Assembly: GCA_949987565.1 (NCBI GenBank)
Contig: OX465107.1
Coordinates: 8,685,721 to 8,749,720, forward strand
Length of the DNA: 64,000 nt
Reading direction: 5' to 3'
Origin: Luidia sarsii
Lineage: Eukaryota > Echinodermata > Asteroidea > Paxillosida > Luidiidae
Positions 12,337 to 26,096 of this stretch are shown piece after piece. Each line of letters starts with the position of its first letter. Position 1 is the first letter of the stretch. The translations under genes and the position numbers were made by a program. The notes beneath the pieces were generated by a model. That model searched no databases, was not told where the DNA came from, and saw only the letters and a list, made by a program, of their open reading frames with translations.

Positions 12337-12397
12337 CCTAATAGTTGGTCCGCTATTCCTCGCTGCAGGTCTGTGAGAGTAATCTACTCCACTGGAG
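12337..12397 (-). CDS. Candidate 61-nt exon of the same gene
   Basis: On the minus strand a CTCAACATCTTAG acceptor is followed by 61 nt and an AGG|GTAAGG donor at 12331-12336. Read from phase 2 it gives Ser then SSGVDYSHRPAARNSGPTIR, which is compositionally indistinguishable from the known exons. It would leave in phase 0. The giant exon leaves phase 1 and the 9264-9387 exon needs phase 1, so it can only be used together with at least two other exons. One upstream would take phase 1 to 2, and one downstream phase 0 to 1. The 82-nt candidate at 49602-49683 has the right length for the first of these but contains a stop. I therefore treat it as possible, perhaps an alternative exon. Confidence 0.38.
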
Positions 12398-13473
12398 CTA
12401 AGATGTTGAGTAATGTACATGTACATGGACAGCACTAATGCAACCTTAATTATCAAGGTACTTAACACAGTTCCATATCACTCGCATTCATCTGATGAAC
12501 ACTCAACAGCTGTACATGCATGCATGCGCTTCGAAATGTAGGCTACTGTTGACCAAAGAAAAAAGGTAGACTTGATCCGGTCTTCTAGGCATTCCTTTAC
12601 ATGTGAGTGTGCACTGCGTACAGAGACATTCTAACTACCGGTACTGTTCATGTATGGTACTCCTCTGGAAATGGATCAAGCTGATGATTTACGGAAGTTT
12701 TCTGACGGCCCTATCCTGGCATGTGCACATCCTGGTGGTCGAAGGAGTTCTGTTTCCTGGACCTCTGTGAATGTCAGACCATAGTTCAGGGACAGGGTTG
12801 GCAAATACAATGCCAAGAGCCTATCATTTCCACACCTCCCAAACAATAGTCAATGACTGTGGCAGACCACAAGATCCCTGTGTGCTGTGCGGTGTGGAGT
12901 CAAGGTCACTGGCCCATATCTCACTGGTTCAATCATGAATGCCTCATGCCACACATAAAAGTAAGAAGACTAATCTAAATCACCACCTATCCCTGAATGT
13001 TGAGTCAACGGCCTCACTACACTGGAATTCCAAGCCAGAGGAACTAAAAGCCAATATGCCATGTCGGAAGTTCTCAAGCAAAGCAAATAAGCAACATGAA
13101 CTAAAAATGTACCCAAATAAAAATTTACCATAAGTCCATAACATAATTGCCAAGTTCGATAAACATGATAAAAGTTAAAACCCTACCAATAATCATTGAA
13201 GCATGAAGTGCAGTAGTGCACTGACATTACAAGATCTATAAAACTAAATGAGCTACATTAACCTGCAAGTGCAATGCACTGTGTAACAGGGATGAAAAAT
13301 TCATGTGGTAAATGTCAAGCAATTGTATTCTGAGGAAGAACTTTAAGTTTAATTGCTGATTTTTGTTTCAAGGAAAAACGTAAATAACATTCCACCAAAA
13401 GAATTTTCAAAAAAGTTACAAATTGCTGTAATAAAACAAATTGAAACAAAGAATTAAGAGAGATTGTCTTTTT

Positions 13474-13540
13474 TCATCCTAGCAGGACATTTGTAAAAGG
13501 GAAAGGTCCTGCTATAATTGAAACGGACAAAATGTCGGGC
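13474..13540. repeat. Hammerhead-like repeat, head-to-head pair of partial copies
   Basis: A minus-orientation fragment (CATCCTAGCAGGACATTTGT) abuts a plus-orientation fragment (GGGAAAGGTCCTGCTATAAT, then TGAAACGGAC). It is a small version of the inverted arrangement at 26097-26212. Confidence 0.65.
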
Positions 13541-13736
13541 TGACAATTTTTGTTTAAACAAGCTCAATGGACCGACTTTGGTAACTCACGGCGGTTTGTT
13601 TGACATAATTATATCAATATCTGTTCACAAGGAACTACAATACATGTACTATACATGTACGTTACACTTGAATGATTGTCAGGTAAGCCTAGGGGAGATT
13701 ACTGGGATTTCTCCACAGTGATCTTTGTAGAAGTGG

Positions 13737-15798
13737 ACTACATCTACCCTTTTCCCACTACAAACTGCTTAACCCCGAGATTTGCCGCCCCGGGTTTAGC
13801 ATTCTGTACCCCGGGGTTCGTTAACCCTGAGTTCTGTTCCCATTTGTCGCGTTAACCCGGAGTTTCGCGAAACCCGGGGCGAGCTTGCCCCGGGTTAACG
13901 ATGTGCGATTTCCCACTACACCCAACCCCGGTGTCCGTCACTGCCCGGACCGGAAATCCCACAGCGCGCTAGCTGGTCCCACAATGCCTCGTACCGCCTT
14001 GTCGCCCAGCAACCACCCGTCGGCGCGCGCTGCCTGACTGGATACATGTGGGCTGCACTCGATTAACGGCATAATCCGCACTCTCGTGTACATGTACACT
14101 GCATTGAAAATGGCGTCAGATATAAATATAATATAGATATAAAATTTCGGCAAATCCGGGGCATCAAGGCAATTTACCGACTTTTTTTTATTAGTACCGA
14201 TGCAAACACGCTGTAAGCACTTTAAACAAAACTTTCAAAATAGGCACTGAAGGCACCGAATCGTTGTTTTAGGTCTCCTACTAATATATCATCGTTTCTG
14301 TGGGACCACAATGCCTGAAAAAGATTATTTTCCAACATGAAAATGACGTCTAAAATAGGTTTCAGTCAGCCACCAATACGTATTCTCACGGAACATGAAC
14401 AGTACCATTCAGGTATGGCCGGGGTGCTACTGCTATAGTAAGCGGGACGACAAAAATATCTGACAATAGATCCTCACAAAAAAATCAAAATAAAAGGGAT
14501 TCTAAATAGCCTACATGTTTTGTAAAGATGGATTTTTAAGCAGCTAGGTCCAACCTAAACGAGCATATTATCGGAGCTTATTATTGTATAAAGTCGCACC
14601 CCTCTCATTCCTAATAGAATAGTCCATGCTGTCAAGGTATCGCGATTTGGGTTCGGTGTTCCAAAACCTTCTCATCAGTTCTCGTCCAAAAAATTGAGAA
14701 TAACTACGTTCGTAGGCCTACCTGAAAAAAAGAATAAAGTTTGCGACATTTTTGTGCTGTATCGTGAAGTAGTAGCTCGTTTTGCTGTTTAGCTTTCTCC
14801 TTTCGGGGCATGGTTACGACTTTGAAAAGGCACCCGCGAACACGCAAACCTTTGACAGCTCTTCGATTCTACTTTCGCACGCAACCCGACCACGTGCTGC
14901 ATGCTGCGCAATCTATCTATCGTGCAACGCAAATCGCTCCCAACTACCGTTGGTACCCGTTGTTTGGTACAGCCAGCGATGTCCAAGATTCACTGGTACC
15001 CGCAGATTAAAAGTTTGTTGACATGAAACTGTCAGGATCGAACGCACTGTCCATGTACGTATCTGACATGGCCATGTAAGTACTGTACATGTACATGTAC
15101 AGTACATTGATCGTGTATGTGTACGTGTACATGTACGTGTACAGTAGATGCACATGTACTGTACATGTACATGTACACCCATCCACAGTCCATACAGTTG
15201 TGCACAGAATGCGCAATGTTTAGCTGACAGTGCGCACGGTACAGTGAAGCTTCCATGTGTGCTGCACACACTGCACCGTAGTCGGAATATTATTTCATGC
15301 GCGCTGCAGTGTGCTAAAAGGGCACGGCAATTTGTTGCCGTGAAAATCCTCCAAATTTAAGGGCACCGCGGCAATTGGTGAGGGCACGACGGCAACTGCC
15401 GTCGTTGCCGTCGTGAATTTACTGCCCTCTTGTAAATGCCAGATGTGCGTCGCATGCGGATTTTCCCGCCACGTATCCCACCTCTGACCGTCCCATTACG
15501 TAACGCATCCGGTGTCTTAACCCTGAGAATGTCCACCGGACTCGTACCCCGGCGCGGTTTCCCACTACAACGCCAACCCCGGGGTTCGGCCGTTACCCCC
15601 GAGATTTCCATCCTTAACCCTGGTCGCGAGCAGGGTTAACGAACCCCGGGGTAACGGCCGATTTTTCGGTCTCAACCCGGGGCGGGAAAAGTGTAGTGGG
15701 AAACGTCCTGGCAACCATTTCCAACCCGGGGTATCTCGGGGGTAAGGCTTGCCGTTACCCCCGAGATAACCCGGAGATTGCGTAGTGGGAAAGGGGTA
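13737..15798. mobile_element. Composite GC-rich foldback element with TTTCCCACTAC ends
   Basis: The left end reads ACCCTTTTCCCACTAC. The right end, on the other strand, reads ACCCCTTTCCCACTAC. Internally, TTTCCCACTAC recurs at about 13909 and 15559, and its complement GTAGTGGGAAA at about 15693 and 15782. The end zones are packed with self-complementary AACCCCGGGG/CCCGGGTTAACG blocks. The 15557-15705 piece looks like a complete smaller element nested inside. The centre (14000-15500) has CpG-rich patches and an ACATGT cluster but no transposase-like frame. An alternative reading is two independent short elements that happen to face each other. Confidence 0.6.
15060..15180. repeat. TACATG/TGTACA palindromic cluster
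   Basis: Overlapping runs of GTACATGTACATGTACA and variants with CGTGTAC spacers make up a nearly continuous alternating purine-pyrimidine tract. Open frames here read as Tyr-Met-His-Val-Thr-Cys runs and are artefacts of the repeat. Confidence 0.85.
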
Positions 15799-18700
15799 AT
15801 CAACTGTTTGACAGCTACATGTATGATGGTGCAGCAACATGTACCCACATTGATCAAGAGATACTGGTTTTGGTTCTTTGCCCTGCTACCATTTAGGCCT
15901 ATTTGATGAATCTAATTTCTGCACCAGTAACTCTTGCTCTCATTAACTCTTGTTGGAGGCCACTCACATCGTAACTGACCCCTTCCCAAATCCTGATATC
16001 ACTGTGAAATTCCTGATCGATTGCATGGTGATTTATATAATTGCAACAGAATATGGAAAAAATATGAAAGGAATTTACCTGAACGGCAATAGACCGATTA
16101 ACAAATTGACCAGTTCAGGTTGCACGCCGAAGATTCAATTTCAAAGTGAGTCATCCACTGAAAAAAAAAGAAGCTGCGTAGTGGCACACAAGCACTTCGG
16201 TTGCCAATAGAGGGATGGTGGCCAGTAGACAATTGGTGCAGTCTAGCATGTGTTGTGGATTATATAGGCTAACCTGCCCAAGTGCCCACAAACAAAAGGA
16301 AAAGTGCACTGATGTCCCTGCCCATGGCCTCTGCACTTTAGCAGTGAAATATCGCATGACCTTGTAAGTTGTGGCACACATGACATACACAGTACATATC
16401 TGCACATGTATATATTGTATAGTATTATTACAGTAGTTAGTACATACTGAGAAGAATCCACTTGAACTTATCAAATACATTGGTATGCTCCTGCATGGGT
16501 TTGGCTAGCAGTAACACTGTGCTTGGGAAGATGGGGCAAATTTGGATTTTGTCCAGAATTTCTGAAAACCATTTCAAGAAGAATTTGTCTGCCTATAAAC
16601 TAGATAAGTGTTATACGTAATTCCACAACAATACTGTGCTGAATTTTGTGAACTGCTCGTAAAATCTGAGCTGAATAAATTATGACGGCAATGTGGACAT
16701 ACTTCATCATATGTGGAGGAATTCCATACGCTGCCATTGAGACAAGCTGCCTATCCATGGCTGTGTTAAATTGCTATCATTAATTATTAAAGGAGACAGG
16801 TGCTGTTCGTTCAGTTGACATTATATGCAGCTTCTGCCTGACCAGCCCTAAGGACATGGCCATGGAATTTGCATATTATGTTTACAATTTCTTGGTTCAT
16901 ATTATATCATGTTTATCTGAAGAGCCACAACATTCAAACGAAGTGAGAAATGTCTACATAGTTCCAGTGTCTTCATAAATGTCCATTCACCATCATTTAT
17001 TTGGGTTGGGTCAACCCCCCCCCCCCAAAGTCACATACAGTGTGTTATTCCTATGTTTTTGTAAACAACTTAAAAACCACACAACTAGTTACCATCATTA
17101 TTTTCACAAACCATACTTGAAAATTTAAAAAGAATTCCCCCAGTACTCTGAAAGAGAAACTAACATTTGTTTTGCTGTGGCCAAAGTTACATAACTGGAT
17201 ACTTTCTTTCCAGAATGTGTGAACTGTGAAGGCCTTTGCAGGGGAAATAGGATTAGGCTTAGCCCCAACACAGTCTGTGGCAAATCTGCACAATCACAAA
17301 TTCCCAATCCTGAATACAATGGCCATAGGATTGACCATAGGGCATGGGATCAACTGTGACCATAGTCTCATCCTACCTCCATGTTCAGATGGATGCTGGA
17401 CAGGTACACAACATAGGCTGTAGCATGTTGGTCAGTCCATAATCTTAGCTTTAACTGTTGAGGCACACTGTCTGTTGGTTTGGTAGCTGCATGTGAAATC
17501 ACTGTCACCTACAAACTGTACATGTACTTATAAACTTCTACATCTGTACTTCCAAGCAGCTATCCACTACATTCCAAAATACAAAATGATTCAGATGCAC
17601 ATTCCAAGGTTGGACTGTGTCACAAGTTTCTTAAGGGGAGGGTGCACAATATGAAGCTTGGTGTTGGTTAGCTTTCATCATTGACGAAATATTAGGAATT
17701 CCAAGGTGACCATAATCATAGATTACAAAGAAACATGTATCATTTTCATATGTAGCTAGCTGTAATGCCAAGCATGGCTGACACTGACAGTACTTAGCCA
17801 TCAGGTAGTGTAGCCTGTAGGCCTACAACTTCCTTTGAAATTCAAATTTCCGCTGGAAATCAGCCTTGGCACTTGTCTGGCAGCAGCCACAAAATGGAAT
17901 TGCTTCCAAACAACATTCTTGCGTTAGTTGAATGTCTTTCTATGTTCCTATCATAATTATCAATCATTGGTATTCATTTCATTGTAGTTTGTACTTTCTG
18001 TAATATTTTAAATTACCACATGTGTGTTAAAATTCAACAGTTTTAATATAATTTATAGGCCCTACATGTTTATCATGGTCTCCCAGCTGCTGGTGGTTGA
18101 TGAATATACATTGAGTACTTTTAAAAACTCTACAATGTATAGTATACACTGCAATGTATATAATATACCAGATATGGGAATTTCAATCCATTTGTTTTGG
18201 CAGTGAATGAATAAGTGCTAGTAGGCTGGACGCTTTATTTACAACAAAGCAATTTTCTCTTGTTTATCCACACACACAATCAATGAGGAATGCCAACAGT
18301 GCAATAGCCAATGTTGGAGTACAGTAGTCTTGACTGTGTCAGTCAACACTTAGGCTTCCTGATACCTTTCTAATTGTAAAAGATATTTGCACAGGCAATT
18401 GTGTCAGTGGTGACACTGTGGGCATGCAATGCTGTGGACAGAAATCTCAAGTATATCATCTCCTGCAGAATAAATTATCATAAAAAAATTGCCGCCATGT
18501 AAACATAATACCCCATACAAAGTCAACTGTCCCATATTCTGGCAATGTAATTCATGTCAGGTGTGAGGCTAATACACTGCTATGCAGGCATGGCTGCCCC
18601 TGTGCAGCTGATAAGCTCAGTTCTATTTCAGTACCTTTCCATAATCTTCATGGTCCAGTAATTCAGGAGGGCCAAACCTAATCCTATCAGTATCACTGGT

Positions 18701-20340
18701 ATCAGCCTGTATGGGAGGGGGGGGGGTAAGGTAGGGACTTTCACAAATGTCCAAGTCAATTGCTTCTAGTTCTCAGACCTTCTGCAAAGACCAGCTGTGT
18801 ACAGGGCCAAGTTCAGTTGAGGTGGTACAATCATGAAGGAAGGAAAGCTTCCTACCTTGACCCAGTTCATATGTGTACCAAAACCTGACTTCAGGCTGAG
18901 CTCAAAACTAGCCTGACCAATTCTCGATTTAGTGACTGAATTTGCTAACATAAGTAGGTAGGTGCACAGTCAAATGTAATTTGATAAAGAGATAGCAAAT
19001 CCTTGGCGAATGACCAAAAATGGCATAATCTCATTAAATCTGCATCCCTTGCATTTACATATCACTCACAATTTATTATTTGTATCATTCATATTATTCT
19101 TCATGTTCCATTGAGCTTGATCATCAAATAAACTGGAAAATGAAATCAGCATGTTTCGTGCAGAATCATACAGTCACACCCAGTGCTGACAGTGCAAGCA
19201 ATGTAAATTTTAATCAATGATTCCAAATGAGGAGTAAATTGTCATGTAGCGGAGCTAGCAAAAGAACTGCTGTGTGGGTCAATGGGTTGGTGGGCATATC
19301 TTTGCACAAGGAGTGAGATTATTTTTCCACATCTGTTCAAACAAATAGTGTAGCTTTCTTCTTTTTCAATATGGAAATAACTGTTACTTTGAATTGAACT
19401 GAATATAACAATAACATGCATGGAAGCTTGACTTTTGATAGATCCCGAGACTGGAAACTAAAGCTAAAAAATACTACATGTACCTCACTACCAAGTACCA
19501 TTTTGAAGAAAAAACCCCAGAAATGTTCACAGATTTACATGAAACATACAGTTTGAAGATGGATATAGTAGAAACCGCGCACTGAAATATTTCTGCATAA
19601 AATGTTGTATTTTAGGAAAAGAGTAAAATAGGCGAAACAAAAAAAGTGGTTTTCACAATTTTCTCGAGACTCAGTTGGTGGATTGAGCTGAAATGTTCAC
19701 AGGTGTGCTGTTTCATACATATGCTGGATCAGACAACGTATGGATGCTATTCCTTGATCTCGAGTCTCGACCAATGATGTGTAGGGGCTTAAAGCTCCTA
19801 AGCTTGAACATGGTTGACAGTACACACGTCTAATAACAAATCAGAAAATTGGCTGTTTGCAGCTATGAAGCCTAGAAGGACCACTCCATTGAGCAATGGC
19901 AACTTGAATGATTTTGAATGAATTGAGACCAATTAATTTCCTTTCTGGTCCAGCAAAAATTGAAATAATTTACCATACCAAATGTTCAAGTGGTCACCTG
20001 ACAGAAAGCCAAACAAATATAGGAAAAACAGACTGGGATTTGGGGAACTTCTGAATTAAAAAAAAAATGGCAAATGACCCCCAAAACATGTTGGTGTGGA
20101 GCCTGACTCCCTGAGATAAGATATCACTGCCTGCTGGGTACATGCATAATGCACAGTGACATTCAGAGGGCAATAAAGTGGGCCAATGAAGCACTACCAT
20201 GCATGTATTAATTGACTTACAGACATGGCAGCTGTTTGTACAGATTTCAATATGTAAATAGTCAGTCACTGTTAGACAAGGAACTGACCTATGCTGACTG
20301 ACACTGGTCTCCAAGAACTCAAGTGTCTGACCTTTTCAGC

Positions 20341-20362
20341 ACCTCTCTCTCTCTCTCTCTCT
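20341..20362. repeat. (CT)n dinucleotide repeat
   Basis: About 10 uninterrupted CT units. Smaller CT runs occur at 43567-43581. Confidence 0.9.
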
Positions 20363-22140
20363 GCACTAGGAGGGTGGCATATTCCCACCACAGGACGCCA
20401 TGGATGTTTCTACCATGAGTCAATGTGTCACTTCTTGGAAAAAAATTCAAATTCACCTCAGCTTGTGTCTTCTCCTTTACAGTAACTTGAATATGTTAAT
20501 CAATAAACTGATTGAGTTTGCATACTTGGGTGAACAGAATAGAAATTGAGATACAAATCCTTTTTTCTCCCTAAACATTTGAGAAACAGTGTCCGAGACG
20601 AAATGTCCGTACATGAATTGGTGATGCTTTGAGGTTGATGAAGTAACCACATGGGCAAGATTCTAGTTTAATACCCTCACCATAAAAGTCTGGGGGAAAA
20701 GACCACATATTGTTATAATGAAGACAATACTCAATAGCCATTGTCTCACTCTGGCATGACCAATTTTCGTTTGGGTAAGGGGAATTTCACTCAAATCTTT
20801 CCACCATGTTTTGTAAGTGATCTTTTCTCAGGTATTCTGATAGAAATTGCAACTTACAATAATGATTGTAATATTGAAATTTGACATGACTTAAAAGTTA
20901 ATTTGTCATTCTCTCTTGGTCAATTTTATTTTAATCCTAAACTAGTCAAAGGCAAATTAATACTAAATGATACAAGTATTATGAAGAGAATAGAAATGGT
21001 GTCCAAAGAGCAAAATGTAGTCAGATACTCAGATATCTTTTCAGTAACCACTGTAACACTGACAAATACTAATGACATCAGTAAACTAAATTTGCCTAAT
21101 TGTTCCACCGTTGAATTATTGATTTAATAGTTAATACATATAGTCCTTTCTCCTGCATGTCCAATTAGTATTACTAAAGTATTAGTAATTTTATCATGAA
21201 ACTTTTTTTCTTTTTTTTAAGCCAATGTGGAAAGATATTATATTTAAATAATTAAATTGTGGACTAGCTACAGTAGCCGAAATCCGAAAACGTTAAAAAA
21301 AAAAGAGTAAAATATAAAAGGGCTAAACTTTACTGAAAAAGCTAATTGTGGACTTGGGTTTTTTCCAGACTTGTCACAAATATAATGATATTATTATACC
21401 AGTCACGGATCATATTTTCATTTCATTTGTGGCGATTATTCGTTGATCATTATGATTTTTTCAATTTCATACACTACAGCTACTGACTAACTCAGTACTG
21501 AGCTAGCGTTTGGTGTAACTGCAACTGGCCTGCGCAACTGCTGTGAAAAGGGTAGCGTGCCAGATAATGGCAAAGCATTATTGCTGTGTTACCCACGAAA
21601 GGCACGATTGTATGTCGGCAATTAATTACGAGCTAGTACACAATGCAGGTCAGACCTGGTCACTCCTTCATCTCTTAATACGATAATTCGTCATAATCAA
21701 TCTCTCCAGTGTGTACAAATTGGTACACGCCTACCACACACTGCACGCACTCAATGCCGTCTATATACAGTGCCTACTCACATGGCTTGCACAGATGCAG
21801 TCAGTCATCGGCGAGTCCCAAATTGAACCGATTTTCCAGCCAAACGTTAAATAACAGGCAATATTATCCGTTGGATTGTCGATAACTGGCACTGTGTGGC
21901 AGGATTTGATCCCCACGCACGCACGCTCGAGGAATCCTCTGCCACAGATAATGATAACACGAGCCTGTGCTGACTGAACTCAGTGGCACTGAAGCACCAC
22001 ATCCCCTCCAGGGCCAAACCATAGCGCGCTAAATGCCCACAGGTTTACCATTGTTAGCCCATTATGCGTACAGAGTATTAACCAGGCCAGGCCAATCAAA
22101 AGTCTTGTTACTAGAGCGGTGGCGCTTTAAGAATTTCCCC

Positions 22141-22186
22141 CCAACCTTTGAGAAAGGTCCTGCTAGGATCGAAACGTCAGGCCCAC
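22141..22186 (+). repeat. Hammerhead-like interspersed repeat, well-preserved plus copy
   Basis: Reads CCTTTGAGAAAGGTCC, loop TGCTA, then GGATCGAAACGTCAGGCCC. Stem II (GGTCC with GGATC), the GAAAC box and the GTC triplet are intact. The 5' strand of stem I is partly lost (CCAACC instead of CTGCC). An AT-rich (TATA)n tract follows at about 22208-22262. Confidence 0.8.
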
Positions 22187-25100
22187 TAAATTTTAAGCTT
22201 TTAATCTATATTATATATAAAGAAATATATCTTTATACATGTATATATATATATATTTTATATTAAATTAATTTTCTGGGATATAAAAAACAATTAATCA
22301 CAAATAGTACAAACAAAATAAACACTGACAAATAAACATAACAAAATAATGTTCAGGGTCCCTGCAGTGCTTCAAATTTTTAAGTTTGCTGAAGTGGATT
22401 TTTATTGTTCTAAAGCTGGTTTTTATCTATGTTGTCCATACTTGTTTTATTGTGTCAAACTAATGTGCGTCGTTTTTAACCATTATACTGCTCTGGTTCA
22501 ATTTGATTTATTATCGTGTTATTATAATTCTTAGGGATTTTTAATGTATAATGTGAAAATGATTAATAATATAATAGATTGTTTAATGTGTGGAATTTGA
22601 TTAAGGTTAAGTTTATTTTTGTAAAGCTCATTGAGGAATCTTTGATTCATAATCTGCTATACAAATGCAGTTTATTATTATTATTATTACAATTAACAAT
22701 ACATAATTAGCTCCCACAGGATTACCCAAAAGAAACAAGTTTCTGTCAAGGGGATCTCCTAACTAATTGTACAACAGAGATTTAGGATAAACTCATAATA
22801 GGAGTTGTTCAAATATGATAAAAACAATTGAAACAAAATACAGTAATTGTAAATAATTGCAAAAGTTGTTATAAAACAAATACAATTAATGAGATTAAGT
22901 AAAATAAATAAAAAATGAATGAGTCAAACAAGCAAGGGAAATGAGATGAAATAAAAGCCAGATAACTTTGATTTTCAACATGAAATTAGGATAGAAATAT
23001 CAGGGGAGAAAAACTAGATAGCTTGAGAGATGGGGTCTAGACTGAACAGATAATCACGTAAAGAATTGATGACAATTTATGGGGCAAAGGTTCAAGGCAA
23101 AGGTCTCGGTCATCGGAGGAAAGTGAATTAAAGAACCTGGGAGAGAGGGTGAACAAGGACAATTTGACACATTTTGTCCGGCTGTATTGTTTGAAGAGGA
23201 GGGTCTCATTTTTCCAAGTGTTAGTTTGTGGGAGATAATATGAAGGAACAGAAATATGATCGACATGATTATGAGTGCAGACTCTCCTAATGTTTTGATA
23301 TTTGCATTTTGGTCATTTCCGTGATTTCAGTTTGCAACATTTTTTGCATGTAACTTTTTTTCTGCATTGGCTCCATAGGAACCACACAGTTTCACTCAGT
23401 CATATTATTCATATGTTTAGGTATCTTGGCCATAATCTTGGGTCACATAAGGGATAGGAAATTGGCAAATTAGTACCAAATCAAGTCTTGCGAGTTTGAC
23501 AGGAATGGCATTATTTGCCTTGCACTGGAACCTGCATCACCCTGGCCTGTTGGTGCAAAAAACTTGTTTCAGATTTCTTGTTTCTTTGCATTTTGTTTTT
23601 TAATCAAAATGAAGAATTGTATCCACGAAAAGAAACAATACAGAATTTTGATGGTACATTGTATAACTAAACAAAAGGAGGCGTTTGATAACATAATACA
23701 TACTTGTAGAATGACTTGTATTGTTATATCAATGTCTCTCATTTGTATGAATGTAAGCAAATATTTCCCCTTTCCCCGTATAAGCCCTGTCCTTTTTAAA
23801 AGGTCTGTGATTGTGGTGGGATCATGACCTTATTATCACCTTCCGAAAGATTATGAATTTAACCTTTAACCATATACTGCACAGTGCAGTGGTATTTAAC
23901 TTTTATTTTCTTGACTGTTTCAGAAATTTGGTTCACTCATGTGAGGTACGATACGAGGTACCTCGGCTGACCAACCTTCTGTCAGTATGATGACAGCCAG
24001 CCAATGCCCCACCCACTGACAACTGACATGGCTGAGCCTGTTTGGATTATCTGGGTCAAAGGATGGCAGCGTGAATGGGTTGACAATCAGCACCTATATG
24101 TGATCCCCTCCCCCTTCTAAAAAAAAGAAGAAGTAGCAGATAAATTGAATAAGCAATCAAACTGACTAACATTTCTTTCAATTCCAATTCCTGGATAAAC
24201 TCCCTCCTTCCCTCCCACCTCCTCCTCATCCCAACCATTAAAGAAACATTGCGATACACCAGAAATGTGATAAAGTAATGCTTATATCAATATTCTGAAC
24301 GCTTCCTTTTGTCACCATCATATCAAATGAAGAGAAGTGACTGATAATTGTTCACTAATCATAATCACCACAAAAAAAAACGGATGAAGCTTCTGAATGT
24401 CTGTATTCAAACAATCAAAGGAAGGTAAATTGAATGGAAATGCCATAGCATCCTATTGCAATCTGCAGAAGGTTTAAAGGTACAGCCACATGGATCAGAC
24501 AACATTGACAGAAATTTAAAATGTACATGGATTTTGAAGTGATATCCTTTTATATGATTCGACATATACTGCTAAGATGGCGGTAGACGCTTTTCTGAAA
24601 GGTAGACTGGCTGAAGTCAGCCCCTCAAACAAGATGTTGGAGAATAAATAAGAGGTGACTAGCCAAGGGTTCTGCCTCAGCTTCCAGTCACTACCCATCA
24701 GCAGAGCCAGGGATGAGATGGTGTGGGCTATCACACTACACCAGCTGCTCCATGACGGAAGCATCCTCCTTGAAGACTCTCACTTTCAAGAATATCTGCA
24801 GATGCTCTTTGCTAATTTCAAAGACGGTGTACACATTCTCAAACCTCTGTGACAATAACCATAATTGGCTGCAAACAAAAGATGATGCTGATTCACTAAT
24901 TTACCACAGATCAACAAACTGAGACCTCCTCAGAAATTATCTTGACTACAGTAAAAGGCAAATGCATGTATGTTGCAAACTGCTCACTGACTAAAACTGC
25001 CATTGAAAAAGGTATTGCTATGATCAAAACACATCAGGCCCTCCTAATTTTAGAAATCATCTTAAAGTACATGGAGCAAACAAACTCGGCCTCTGTCTAA

Positions 25101-26096
25101 TTTTAGAACTCTCTGCCAGTGTTGTGCAACATTAACCGAAAAAAATTGCTCAATAGTTGAACAAATCACGGCTTAAAAACAAGGAAAAACATGTTTAAAA
25201 AGTGGAAATCATAATTATGGTGTAAAGCTGATCTCACAGGCCCCATTGTACTTGGCAAGCCAAAAAAAAATTGTCAATGGGCGCTGTCAAATTCTCCACT
25301 TCCCGGTGTGCACATTTTCTAAATGAAACACGGCGGACAGCTAATTGGAAATACAATCTCTCAATTGTGAATCTTGAATCCTATGCTAACTCTATGGGAG
25401 TGGTTTCCAGGACCCCCGTGATATTTCCGTCAGCAAATTACATCCAGGCACTGTGCAAAGATTTCATCGTATGGCCATAACCAGACATGGGATTAATCAC
25501 GGGTCTGCCAGTGCAAAGGTCAAGTGTGCTTATCAAATGCACAACCCACAAGATTTTTGCCTCTATATTGTTTTGGATTGGGTTTTTTTTTTACACATTT
25601 ACTGTACTTTTGTCATCCACATTTAAGTTCAGAATTTTCAATTCCAGGGCAGTTTTCTTGAAGTTTTAAAAGATCACCTTTGCTATTAGCTTCTCCAGCA
25701 ACAAAACTTTCAAGTATCCAAACATATTTTCTATAGATCATAATCATGTCTACAGGTACATTGCCATCCCTGTTTTACAAATCATATTTCTGGCTGGCAT
25801 CCGCAACCCTCAGACTGTGCATTAGATAAAACCTGCAGCATGCCTTGATCCCCGGCCCCCTGGGAAGCCAGTCTCTTTCCTTGCTGTATGCATTAACAAA
25901 GGAAAAATCCTGGCGGCATTTGTGTGTGCATGTGTGGGGAGGGCGGAAGTAGTCTGATGATGTGTCTCCTGTGTTTGAAGGTGTCTTGTCAGAATATCTC
26001 GATTTGAAATGCATGACAAGATGTAAGAACTTTGAGCACTTATTTGTGGATATGCGCTGCTTCTCCTGATGAAAACTAAATCTCAAAAGTTAGAGG

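Noticed and set aside
16079..16157. 79-nt block with an excellent acceptor (CTTTTTTTTTCAG) and donor (TTCAG|GTAAAT) on the minus strand.
   Set aside because: All three frames contain stops, so it cannot be an ordinary coding exon. It might be a cryptic exon.
18856..18912. 57-nt possible minus exon (ASFELSLKSGFGTHMNWVK).
   Set aside because: Its acceptor is weak, and its 0/0 phase does not fit between exons that need phase 1.
24516..24852. Overlapping open frames on both strands in a locally GC-richer patch.
   Set aside because: No motif was recognised, and frames on both strands are equally open.
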